NCBI RefSeq assembly: GCF_027409185.1
Contig: NC_084462.1
Coordinates: 186,832,071 to 186,896,070, forward strand
Reading direction: 5' to 3'
From: Cynocephalus volans
Lineage: Eukaryota; Chordata; Mammalia; Dermoptera; Cynocephalidae
DNA length: 64,000 bases
In this document: in pieces, positions 11,041 through 20,770 of the stretch
Position numbering within the stretch: the stretch's first letter is position 1
Layout: the number at the start of each line of letters is the position of its first letter
Program-made: the position numbers and the translations under genes
Notes under the pieces: model-generated
What the model was told of the DNA's origin: nothing
Seen by the model: the letters and a program-made list of their open reading frames with translations, nothing else
Databases searched by the model: none

Positions 11041-11571
11041 GAAACTCATGAGCAGAAACCTGTGTGTGGTCCAGGATGGGGGAAGATACACCAGAGCTGT
11101 AGGTGAAGGATTGCTGGAGACTCAGGGTGGGGAAATCTGAGAGTTGGGTCCGTCCCAGGGGGACGGTCTTAGAGATCCCAACCTTTTAAACTCCACCTCA
11201 GCGGTGCGATGAGGTTCTCAATGAAAATACCATAAAAGAACCCTCATGCTCCCTGCAGAGAAAGGGGGAAGGAGCCATTCTGAGATTCAGCAGAGCAGGA
11301 CGCTCTTCAGAAGGTCACCTCAGGAGAAACTAATTTAGCTGATCCCAAGAGGGGATTACTTCTTCAGAGCATAATTGACCACAGAGAAGAGAAACACCCA
11401 ACTCTGTCCCCTTCCCTGAGAGCCTTCCAGTCTCGCCTAAGAGCCTCATGAAGGGAGAAGCGCCTGTGAACGTCACAGCCAGGACACGGCTCACTAAAGG
11501 ACAGAGCTCGTCATAGGACTGTGCAGTGCTTCCCTACCACCCACACTACCCACACCTTACACACAACGTTG

Positions 11572-11690
11572 TGATCTGACAAGTTGTGACCCTCTGTGTC
11601 CTCCTGACTGCATCTTCAATTCGGGGGACAGGAGTTCACCCTGTGAACTCACTTCTTTTACAGATATAAGAAGAGTTACTGATTTTCTGC
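11572..11690 (-). repeat. Right arm of imperfect inverted repeat
   Basis: Inverted partner of 10922-11040. At the paralogous place in unit B (near 31505-31530) this arm is absent, so it was either lost from B or gained in A after duplication. Confidence 0.8.
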
Positions 11691-11699
11691 GTACTAACA

Positions 11700-12910
11700 G
11701 GGAAAAACTAAAACACCACATGCACCTTAGACACTATTTAAGAAGTCTCTGAAAACCTAGTCCACAGAGGAGACACAAACAAGGACACCAGGGGACATTT
11801 TATCCAGTCCATAGCTTGCCTTGTCATCCTCTTTTCAGTGACTTTTGCAGAGACAGACTTTCTAATTAATAGCTCCAGCCTGTCAATGTTTCTTCCCTGC
11901 GTTGTGCTGTTGTCTCACCTCCATTGCATGTGGTATTTTCTCTTTTTATGAAACATTCGTAAGCCGTAGGTGCCTGCTCAGCACCACGTGAGGTCCCTAC
12001 CTTCAATGATCAGCCTCATTACTGGGCCCCTCATCTGCACCTGCACAGGAGACTTGGTAAGAATTGAGCAGGGACCTTGACTCAGGGAGCTGAGTGTCTA
12101 GGGACAGATCTAGTGAGAATTTAAACAGTGGTAGACAGAGGATGGTATTAGGGCAAGTGTCCGTGATGTCTGAGGGACAGCAGAGAGTGGGCAGGGAGCA
12201 GGGCTCTGTCCAGCTGCTTCTCAATATCCACAGGGAATCGCCCCAGGGAACCTGAGATACACAACTTAGGACACAGTTCCCAGGGCTGCTTTGAGAGGCC
12301 CCACCCAGAATGCAGCCCAGCAGGGCCCTGGTGGGAATTTCTCTCTGTGCTTGTCACCCTGAAACCTCCACAGAGAAGTGTAAGAGCTGTGTCTGGCCCC
12401 CAGGCAGCTGCTTCTCCATCCGGGACACTGGAGGATGGACAGAGAGAGGGACACATACTGAACAAATGTGTCCACAGTGTGAATGAGTATCCAGAGGATA
12501 GACTGCCCCAGGCAGGACACGGACCCCATGGACAGAGTTCCTGAGGGATGATCATAACCATGTGGCAGCACGTGTGCTTGACTGAGGAAAAAGACCACTT
12601 AGGGACACTGTGCGCCTGGACTGAGCTAACCTTTAGGGAAAAATATTGTTGATCACGTGAAGATAAGAAAAGAATCTTTACAATGATTTGTGTGTCAGGA
12701 AAGAGAACAGGTCATGTTCACACCTGAGAAATAAAAGGTCCCAGTGAGTGGAAACATCTTATCTACAAATGAGGGAAGTTACTTCAGTCTGTGTTGCCTG
12801 CAGTGAGAACATGGGAATTAGAGTCACAAACAACAAAGCAGGAAATGACCCTGAGGGACATCTGGGAGTCAGCAGAGCAGAGGAAACCTCAGATCCCAGG
12901 AGGAACCCCC
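11700..12910. other. 3' flank of VH4-like gene A, no gene
   Basis: The segment is shared with unit B (31540-32290). Minus-strand open frames around 12003-12598 are not conserved as proteins between the two units, where the homologous frame at 31661-31953 is shorter and diverged, so I treat them as chance frames. Confidence 0.5.
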
Positions 12911-12917
12911 CTCTCTG

Positions 12918-12923
12918 CACCTG
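12918..12923 (-). promoter_or_regulatory. E-box in conserved block 3' of VH4-like gene A RSS
   Basis: CACCTG lies inside CTCTGCACCTGCTCC, 74 bp from the nonamer. CAGGTG is the binding core of E2A-class factors, which are known to act at V loci; function here is inferred. Confidence 0.5.
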
Positions 12924-12956
12924 CTCCATGGGGCACAGGAGCTGGGTGGGCCTTGA

Positions 12957-12970
12957 GCGCTCCCTGCAGC
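12957..12970 (-). promoter_or_regulatory. Degenerate CTCF-like block 3' of VH4-like gene A
   Basis: The plus strand reads GCGCTCCCTGCAGC at nearly the same distance from the nonamer as the good CTCF motif of the VH3-like gene (GCGCCCCCTGGTGG at 26603-26616). It departs from the motif at core bases, so binding would be weak at best. Confidence 0.3.
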
Positions 12971-12997
12971 CCAGACCACTCCTGTATCCTGCAGGGA

Positions 12998-13036
12998 GGT
13001 TTGTGTCTGGGCTCATGCTGACTTCCTGTCACTGTG
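12998..13036 (-). promoter_or_regulatory. 23-RSS of VH4-like gene A
   Basis: The heptamer CACAGTG (13030-13036) is consensus, the spacer is exactly 23 bp (13007-13029) and the nonamer is ACACAAACC (12998-13006), all read on the minus strand. This pairs with 12-RSS D segments in RAG recombination. Confidence 0.97.
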
Positions 13037-13477
13037 TCTCTCGCACAGTAATAGACGCCCGTGTCCTCATCGGTCACAGAGCTCAGCTGCAGGAAGAACT
13101 GGTTCTTGGACGTGTCTCTGGTGATGGAGGTGCGGCTCTTGACGGACGGGTTATAACCTGTACCACCACTATAACTGATGTATCCCATCCACTCAAGGCT
13201 CTTCCCCGTGGGCTGGCGGATCCAGTGCCAGTAGTAATAACTGGTTGTGATGGAGAATTCAGAGACTGTGCACGTGAGGGAGAGGGTCTGCGAGGGCTTC
13301 ACCAGTCCTGGGCCCGACTCCTGCAGCTGCACCTCGGACAGGACACCTGGAGACAAGGAGAATCAATCACTGTCAGTCACATGCAGTCACAACCATATCG
13401 TAGACCCATGTGTGACATATGAGACACTCACCTTGGAGAGCTGTCACCAGGCAAAGGAGAAGACCCCACAGTCTCAT
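13037..13477 (-). CDS. IGHV gene A, VH4-like, apparently functional
   Basis: This gene encodes an immunoglobulin heavy-chain variable segment. The leader exon is 13432-13477 ([15 protein letters not shown], signal peptide) with a GTGAGT donor. The intron is about 85 bp and ends in CCAG. The V exon is 13037-13346 and is open to the RSS. Framework 1 starts [16 protein letters not shown], with conserved Cys in LTCTVS, Trp41 in HWIRQ, and the second Cys in VYYCAR. CDR1 is [10 protein letters not shown] (10) and CDR2 ISYSGGT (7). The first CDR1 residue is Glu instead of the usual Gly, otherwise the frameworks are ordinary for clan II/VH4. The 23-RSS follows directly, and the octamer is 113 bp upstream of ATG. 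A TACTGTG embedded heptamer, of the kind used in V replacement, is at the 3' end. Its closest relative is gene B in the paralogous unit. Confidence 0.96.
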
Positions 13478-13589
13478 CTTCTGTTAGATCTCAACTCTGC
13501 CTTCCCCAGACACCTGAGCCCTGTCTGAGGACAGACCTGTGAGCTTCCACCACCCATGAGTCCACATTTACCCTGGAGCTTGAAGGAAA

Positions 13590-13597
13590 ATTTGCAT
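13590..13597 (-). promoter_or_regulatory. Ig octamer ATGCAAAT of gene A promoter
   Basis: A perfect octamer in the orientation normal for VH promoters lies 113 bp upstream of the gene A start codon. Gene B has it at the same distance. This is the Oct-1/Oct-2/OCA-B site of V promoters. Confidence 0.93.
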
Positions 13598-13599
13598 GT

Positions 13600-15400
13600 G
13601 GGAGAGCTCTGTCCTTATAAGCGGTAAGGAACTGAGGTGGGACTTCTGCATTTTTGATGGGCCTATATTCTATTATTTTCTGAAAATTACATGACATATA
13701 ATTATCAGATGTGAAAGAACACTCCATAATATGGCCCCAGATTTCTTAGCCCAGATCTACCTTCCTTCTACCTTCTCTTGTGCCTTGTCTTGGGCCCAGC
13801 CCAGCTTTTCCCACAAACTCAAGCTCTGGGTCGTGCTTTTACAGTTCTGATCACAGCACAACCCCTGCTTTCTTTCCGTGCACCCTCTCCTGTCATGTGG
13901 TTCTCATCACATCTGAGAGCTTGTTACATTGTTACATGGTTGCTGTTCCATGAGTTCCAGGCCTGCCTTGTGCTCCGTCCACCATGTGATACAAGACACA
14001 GCACATGGGAACCCACAGGGACTCTGCGAACTACAGCATCCTGTACATGACTGAGGAAACTGATTCTCACTGTTTGGAAAAGATAAATGGACTCTTTTAA
14101 ATGCGCCTTAACAAGGTAAATCCTGTGCTTCTAATGTGTTCGAATTTTCAACAGAAATTCAGTTCTCACCCTTATTATTTTAAACATTGATGTAATTCTT
14201 TCATTTAGTCCTACAATCACATCAGATATCCCCGCTTGTGAAAATATCAATCACAATGGTTAACATGCAAGCAGTAATAATATCCCTAATATGAAAGTTT
14301 AAAAACACACTTCCCTTTGATGTCGCTGCATTGGGGCCCATGACAGCCACTCCATGACTCTGGTCACTGCCCTCTGAGATGCCGCCCACCACAGAGAAAG
14401 AGGCCAGGGGCTGTGCTGGATGCTGTGCTGTGTCTACTCCTGTGAGCCCCCTCTATGTCCCAAGAGCAGGCCCATGTCATGGAGGGACAGCCCTTGAAGG
14501 CTCCTGAGTGGATTATAAGTCAGGAGCTGCTGATGGACATTTCGGGGCTGATTCTTCAGTTCTTGTTAACTCATGAATTTTGCTGAGATTTTACCAAAAT
14601 GGTCAAAGACCTGAAAAAAGACAAAGGAAAACAAACACACTGAAATGACAAAGCAAGTATCAGACCCAGGATAAGATGTGACATAGGTTTTGGAATTATC
14701 AGAGAGGAGATTTAAAATAACTAGGTGTATGTGCAACTCTGTTTCGGTTTGTTTCTAAACCTTCAGCTGACTCTGCAGAGTCCCAGCTGCCCATGTCGAT
14801 TTACCCAGGATAATTTATCAGTACGTTCTGCCTAGTGTAGCAAACGCTCCAGCATCTCAGTGCAATAAAGTTTCAAGAACAAATACCTACTGTTTGCTCA
14901 TTTCTACTCTAATGTGTCCAGGAGGGAAGTTGCGGTGAGAAGAGGTGTCTGATTCATAACGTCACTCAGGAACCCAGACTCCCACTGGTTTGAGACCCAG
15001 AACCTACAGCTTGTGGACTGATGCTTAATAGAAGACAGAAGGAGAGGGAATGATGAATTTCAGGTGGACTATTTTTTAACTGTTGTAAATACACTTACCA
15101 TGAGCTCTTCTCTGTTAACACATTGTAAGTGCACAATGCAGTATTGTTAACTGTGGGTGCAGTGTTGTAGAGCAGATCCCCAGAGCTTGTTCATCCTGTG
15201 CAACTGAAGCTTTGTACCTGTTGAACTTTAATTTAATTATCCAGGCTGTGACTGTGTATCTGTGTACCTTTCCTTTGGTTTGATTAATCATATGGTCCTG
15301 ACTTACATCAAAAGATCAAAAATGTATGTTTTCTGTCATCTCTGCATGCAAGAGGACAACAGGTTTTGGGGGGAATTGGAGGGTAACACACTAACCATGT
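13600..15400. other. 5' flank of VH4-like gene A, no gene
   Basis: The stretch is shared with unit B (32980-34740) and contains no frame conserved as a protein. The similarity continues through a LINE-1-poor region with no repeat I can name. Confidence 0.5.
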
Positions 15401-15404
15401 GTCA

Positions 15405-15426
15405 CCTGAGTCTCTCTCTCTCCCCC

Positions 15427-15460
<34 letters not shown>

Positions 15461-15462
15461 GC
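15405..15462 (+). repeat. Microsatellite (TC)n(AC)n
   Basis: TCTC units followed by CCCCCT and a run of about 17 AC dinucleotides. The paralogous site in unit B (34775-34975) has expanded into a different TCTGTC/AC array. Confidence 0.9.
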
Positions 15463-15469
15463 GCGTCCG

Positions 15470-16345
15470 CCCGCAAACATTCACCAGGGGTGTTTTTGGA
15501 AAATCTAACTTGAACAATGCCTCTGATTGATGCTGAGCAATTCCTTGTAACATACACAAATGTGAAACTTCACAGCCCTGTTCTGACATATGTCACTGTG
15601 TAGTGGAACAATCTCCCAAGGTACAGATTCAGCAGGTCAGCCCTGTGTGTTGTGGAGAGTGAATCGTCGCTGTTCCTTGTATAATAATTATCCTGCTAGC
15701 CTCATTTGCATGTTGCATATTAACTTGCATTAGGAGTGTTTGTGTTTTGTGGATGGATCTATTTTTTATTTATTTAAAGAAAAAATAATATTAAAATTCA
15801 TTAAGCAGGACTCTCACACCAATAAAAGGATAAAATATATTCAAAAAAATGTCTTATATAGATTGTCAGAAAAGGGAGAAAAAATACTAGCAGAGAGAAT
15901 TTTATTATGCTTTAAATGAAACAATGTTAAACACAATGACTATGCAAATAATAACCATAATGAGCAGTATTGATATGTTTAATGAATCAGTAAGCAAACC
16001 TAAACAACAGCAAAAAATAAATTATGAAACAGCAATGGCATTGGAGACCAACAGAGAGGTGAGTTGAGATTTTATCTCATGGATTTAGGGATTATAGGGA
16101 TCAAAATTCTGAGCATCACTAGACTTGGATAGGACACAGATTTGTACGTTATTCTCTTCTGAAACACAAATATAGAAGAAAGAGAGAGAGAGAGACAAAG
16201 AGAGGGAAAGAGAAAACTATCACGGTGAAAAAAGGAAAAATGTTCAAGAATCAGACCTACAAGGCAAGGAAGAAAGGGGGTCATGGATTGAGAATAACCT
16301 TAGAGATCAGAAAGCAACACACCCCACAACGTCAAAATGTGCACG
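15470..16345. other. AT-rich spacer of unit A, no gene
   Basis: No coding or RNA gene is visible. A short GA run occurs at 16181-16194. Confidence 0.4.
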
Positions 16346-16790
16346 TAACTGTGTTAAATTTCTGTGCCATGAAAAGGAATGACGTTCCATCATTCACAGC
16401 AACATGGATGACCTTGGTGAAAATAATGTTGAGTGAAATAAGCCAAGCAAAGGGGAAAAAATGCCACATGTTCTCCATCATAAGTGAGAGGTAAGAGAGA
16501 ACGAAGGAAGGAAAGAAAAGCCACAGGGGTGCATTGGTCTTGCAGAGGGACAGAGCAGACCTCGGGTTGTGGAATGGGGTGGAGACAAGACAGAGGGGGA
16601 AGGACATAAGGGATTAATTGTGCGGGGGACATGAGGAATAATCACAATTCGTAGAATAGGCATGGTAATAGTACTGATCTGGCCACCACATTTTGGGCAC
16701 AAGTGCCGACGGTAAGCTTTGTACCCTGTGAATATTCATAACCAATAAAATAAAATAGAAAATAAAAAAAATATTGAATAAAAGAAGTAA
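16345..16790 (+). mobile_element. LINE-1 3' end inserted in unit A only
   Basis: Sense LINE-1 ORF2 end (the 'AACATGGATGACCTTGG' region) through the 3' UTR to an A-rich tail near 16740-16790. The paralogous sequence in unit B (about 35750-35790) lacks it, so it postdates the A/B duplication. I could not define its target-site duplication. Confidence 0.8.
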
Positions 16791-16799
16791 AAGGCAAAA

Positions 16800-17385
16800 T
16801 GAGAGCTTTTATTGCAAAAAGTGCATGCTTGCGGCAATATCTGCAGTGCAAGTTTGTATGTATTTTAAGGTAAGATGTTTGGGAATGCATGACCTGAAAT
16901 CAGCAATGAAAATATTGTCAGAGAAAAGCTGACATAAAAACACGGATGTTATGACGAGGCTTTATTGAAGTTCAATTATGTCTGAAGATAATGACCTAAA
17001 CTGCATGGCTGTGGTACTTGATAACAAATCAATCACCATGTTACACTTTTTCAGGGTCTTCCCATCAGACTTTCTAACATGGGATAATTCAATTCAATTT
17101 CAAATGTAACAGGGTCATGAGGAAACTAGTAAAAGGTTAAAAATACTCAGCAACACTTTTAATTTCCTCTTTAATTACAAAAGTGAGATTGACACTGGTT
17201 GATTTTTTATTTGTATGTTATGTTGTCAGCCCTTGGAAGTTCACATTCCACTTGCCTGGTAAATTTAGAGCATGACTGTGTTTAAAGGAAAGGCACAAAT
17301 GATTGTTTAAAAATGTTTCCGCTAATACTGACCCTCAATTGAAAGGATAAATGTACCCTGCTGTCCTGTGTCCAGGTTCATAAGT
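16800..17385. other. Spacer of unit A, no gene
   Basis: It aligns with 35790-36380 of unit B. No feature recognised. Confidence 0.4.
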
Positions 17386-17387
17386 AG

Positions 17388-17412
17388 AAAACTCAGCTCA
17401 TTTGCTTATGTA
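17388..17412 (-). promoter_or_regulatory. Decayed VH promoter relic (unit A)
   Basis: On the minus strand GCAAATGAGCTGAG followed by CTACT matches the intact promoter relic at 19590-19620, but the octamer has become AAGCAAAT. No V exons lie downstream. The unit B counterpart is at 36382-36410 (TAGCAAAT). Confidence 0.4.
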
Positions 17413-17589
17413 ATTTGTTAATTTTTCCCTAAAAGTGTTTTCAGTGCAAAGTTCCTATCTCCATCGTGCTTCAGGTCTGTTCCCAAATTTTCAGGCTCAG
17501 AGATATTTGTATGTGTCCTCTGATCACTGAGGACATCAAGGATGATGGTTTTGACCAGAATACTCAGCCCGTTCCCTCTCTGTTGTCTG

Positions 17590-17720
17590 ATTCCTGCCAC
17601 CCATGGGACTGTCCACCTCAGTGCTCTGCAGCTTCTGAGGCCATCTGGACGTCATCTGACACCAGGTGTGTGTGTTGTGAGAGGTGTCCTGGGGTCAGCA
17701 GATGCTCTGTCCTTACAGAA
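17590..17720. repeat. Block shared with 36590-36720 and, weakly, 25830-25930
   Basis: The stretch around CAGTGCTCTGCAGCT and the following CATCTGGAC...TCTG pattern recurs three times in the window. It lies upstream of the promoter relics in A and B and upstream of the VH3-like gene region in the third case. Its nature is unknown. Confidence 0.4.
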
Positions 17721-17778
17721 AAAGTGTTCTCAAGAAAGCTGCTTGATGGCTACAGACAATTTTAAGTAAATATTAGAT

Positions 17779-18062
17779 AAATGTTTCTTTTAATCACAGA
17801 TAAGTGAGAACATGTGGTATTTCTCTTTCTGTGCCTGACTCATTTCATGAAGCTAAAAATAAATAAATAAATACACAATTAATCTGTGGGGAGGAGAAGA
17901 AACAACAATAACAATTCCTTGTGAAGTTGTTACAACAAGTGAACAGATATGAGGTTGTTGGGAGGGGGTGAGGCAGGGGGAAGGGAGGTTTTGGTAATAT
18001 GCCATAATAATCAACTACATTGCATATTGATAAAATAAAACAAAATTCAAAAAAATGTTTCT
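17779..18062. mobile_element. Short inverted LINE-1 insertion with 10-bp target duplication (unit A)
   Basis: AAATGTTTCT occurs at 17779-17788 and 18053-18062 and flanks a LINE-1 3' piece whose first 60-70 bases are antisense and whose remainder is sense and ends in an A-rich tail. The paralogous unit B sequence carries a different LINE-1 about 30 bp away (36749-37828). Both therefore inserted after duplication. Confidence 0.75.
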
Positions 18063-18464
18063 ATGAATCAGCTCTACTTGATATAGACAAATTGGTTACT
18101 ATGTTAAATCAGCACTGGTGGTGAATCTTTTCAAAGAGAGCTAATATTGCTTTGGTCATACGTAACTAGTCAACAAGATAATCCTGGGAATTTCTGAAGG
18201 TGGAACATGGCCATGAGACAAATCTCAAGGGCTCTGGACATCTGCAGGGGGATTTTCTTCAACTTCCTTCCATTCTTCAGAGGATTCAGAGGTGTTTTAT
18301 TTACCACCTGCCTCTTTTCTCTATGTCTTGATATAATCCATTGGCAAAACGTTACAGCTGTTTCAGTTGATAAAAAGCTGCTTTATTTTGTGTTTCCAAC
18401 CTGTGATATGAAAAAAATTACATAAAGTGAGCTTGTCAAAATTCTAAACACAAGAGCACACACA

Positions 18465-19590
18465 TATGAAACTCAGTCATGACTAGGAATTTTTTATTGA
18501 GGATGTACGTAATTACACATAAATTACATAAATATATTCAAGGTGAACCATGGCATGAGTCTCTAGTGATTATATAAGACAAAAAATGGGCAGCCTCATT
18601 GGTGCCTTTTTATTGTTCCCATTAGGGACTTCTGTCCCTGTGGACACATGACACAGTTCTACTCATGGACGCAGGAGAGATGGTCTGCTGGGGCTTTCCT
18701 GATTCTCCAGAAGGGCATTTCAGAAGAATGACCCCCTTTCTTGTATAAAACAAGATATCACCATATCTGTGTGTGACTGGAAAGTCATTCATGTCCACAC
18801 TTGATAAGAGCGAACTGTGTCATGAAGCGAAATTGTGAAGCTTATTAGTGTCTAACATTGAGAAAACTAATTAACTGGATACATGAACTGTTGAAATACC
18901 TAAGTCTGGATCCATTCTCATATGTTCTTCTTGTTTCACTACCTTGTGATTTGTGTCATTGTTTAGTCAGTTCCAGTCACCTCTGTTTACTTTCTGCTGA
19001 AACAGAGCACATAATCATCTAGAGATGTTAAGATTAAAAGGAAAATGAATAACTGACTTGAAAAATAACCTGAGTTCGAGGTGAGGTACAAATTACTTTG
19101 TTGTTAGTAATACAGGTAGAAGTTGTGAATAAATGCTTTGTGCTCAAAATAGTTTTATCATATTTATGGCAATTCTGCACATTTCTTAGATTTATTAGAG
19201 ACTCACATTGAGAACCTTGAAATAACTTTTTTGGGTTTATTAATTATGCCATTATAACACAACTGGTTATTTTATTAAGCAGGAATTGCTATTCCAATGT
19301 TATCTTTACATTAGACTAAGATCCTCTGCCTTATGTAAAATAACTCCAGATGAGAGAAATTATTTCACTTATTACAGCTCATAAATTAGCCAAAACAGGA
19401 ATAAGCACACGTGATTTTGGAGAAGTGCACGTCTGTGAACTCTTTGCAAACAAAGGGGATTCTCACATCATCCGGTAAAAATCATTAAAATAGACAAGCT
19501 CAGGAACTTTCAGAGCCGCTCCTATATCCCAATTACTTGGCTGTCCGGATGCTCTCAGGACACACACACAACTCTGTTCACCTCAGTAGA
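18465..19590. other. Right boundary of unit A and AT-rich spacer
   Basis: Similarity to unit B ends near 18465/38270 at GAGCACACACA. Nothing else is recognised. It is the place where exons of the V gene served by the promoter relic at 19590-19620 should be, but none is visible. Confidence 0.45.
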
Positions 19591-19620
19591 ACTCAGCTCA
19601 TTTGCATATTCATGAGGTGG
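19590..19620 (-). promoter_or_regulatory. Orphan VH1-type promoter: CTCATGA heptamer and octamer
   Basis: The minus strand reads CTCATGAATATGCAAAT, the heptamer-octamer arrangement of clan I/VH1 promoters, with ATGCAAAT at 19600-19607. No leader or V exon follows in the next 600 bases. The gene body appears to be deleted or replaced. Confidence 0.7.
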
Positions 19621-20224
19621 AGTATTTTATAGTTCAATAACTAGCTCGGCCTCAGAGGAGGAGACCGATGGCACATGGGCCACGCCACAGTGAGAGGCTG
19701 CGGGTCCAGGTCCTAATCCACCTTGAGGACATGCATCTCCTGCCTCACCCCTGAGCTCAGAGCAGGCAGAGCTCCCCTCTCTGAGGAACAAGACCCCCCA
19801 GGACACTCTTCTCACTGTGAACCCACATCTGAGTATTATGGAGACCACCTCGATCATTTATGAGCCTGTCAGTGTCGCTATTGCTGAGCTGTTGCACTGA
19901 CCCCATGCTGGCCTCACCAGGCACCAGAGCAGCCTCTGTAACTCAGAGAGAGTGACCATGAGTGTCCAGCAGGACTCATGGGTGGCTGTGAGATCTATCG
20001 GGCACTTCTGAGTTTGTTTCCCTGCACCTGTCTGGGTGACCTATGATCCCAGGCTGTTCAGTAGAAAGACCCCTGATTCTCAGAATAACCATGGACTGTG
20101 TGATCCAGGGCTGGGTCCCTGATTATATTGACAAGAAGTTGAATGGGGCACTTCATAAACAAATATTTTCCAAAATATTGCTTGAAAATTCTGTTTTGAA
20201 TTAATCTGAATCTCATCCCCAACT
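19621..20224. other. Spacer, nothing recognised
   Basis: GC content rises at 19650-19830, but no exon or repeat is identifiable. Confidence 0.35.
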
Positions 20225-20770
20225 CCTCATAATAAAATGTACACGGTATTTACATAGTTACCATTCATGCACATTGTTCCTCATAATAAAATGTACACGG
20301 TATTTACATAGTTACCATTCATGCACATTGTTCCTCATAATAAAATGTACACGGTATTTACATAGTTCCCATTCATGCACATTGGTCCTCATAATAAAAT
20401 GTACACGGTATTTACATAGTTACCATTCATGCACATTGTTCCTCATAATAAAATGTACACGGTATTTACATAGTTACCATTCATGCACATTGTTCCTCAT
20501 AATAAAATGTACACGGTATTTACATAGTTACCATTCATGCACATTGTTCCTCATAATAAAATGTACACGGTATTTACATAGTTCCCATTCATGCACATTG
20601 GTCCTCATAATAAAATGTACACGGTATTTACATAGTTACCATTCATGCACATTGTTCCTCATAATAAAATGTACACAGTATTTACATAGTTACCATTCAT
20701 GCACATTGTTCCTCATAATAAAATGTACACAGTATTTACATAGTTACCATTCATGCACATTGGTCCTCAT
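20225..20770. repeat. 54-bp minisatellite, 10 units plus a partial
   Basis: CCTCAT recurs every 54 bp from 20225 to 20765. Units are nearly identical. Units 3 and 7 share two linked variants (GTTCCC in place of GTTACC, and TTGGTCC), four units apart, and units 9 and 10 share ACACAG for ACACGG. Because 54 is divisible by three, a 171-residue frame with an 18-residue repeat is forced and is not evidence of a gene. Confidence 0.97.

Larger units (their letters stand above)
10440..18465. repeat. Segmental duplication unit A (paralogue of unit B, 29775-38270)
   Basis: Long collinear similarity with 29775-38270 is visible throughout: the LINE-1 3' end at 10440-10650, the block at 11000-11500, the V-gene flanks at 12300-12560, the VH4-like gene, the TC/CA microsatellite near 15405-15460, and the block 17390-17730. 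Differences include an LTR-like insertion and loss of an inverted-repeat arm in B, and separate LINE-1 insertions in each unit. Confidence 0.9.

Noticed and set aside
12003-12598. Minus-strand frames 3' of gene A as a small gene
   Set aside because: The homologous region in unit B has a different, shorter and shifted frame, so there is no protein-level conservation.
12748-13422. 224-codon plus-strand frame over VH4-like gene A
   Set aside because: It is the antisense shadow of the V exon; splice sites, RSS and octamer all fix the gene on the minus strand. The same holds for 32305-32718 and 26447-26827.
20225-20770. Direct repeats resembling a CRISPR array
   Set aside because: Units are contiguous without unique spacers, and the context is mammalian.
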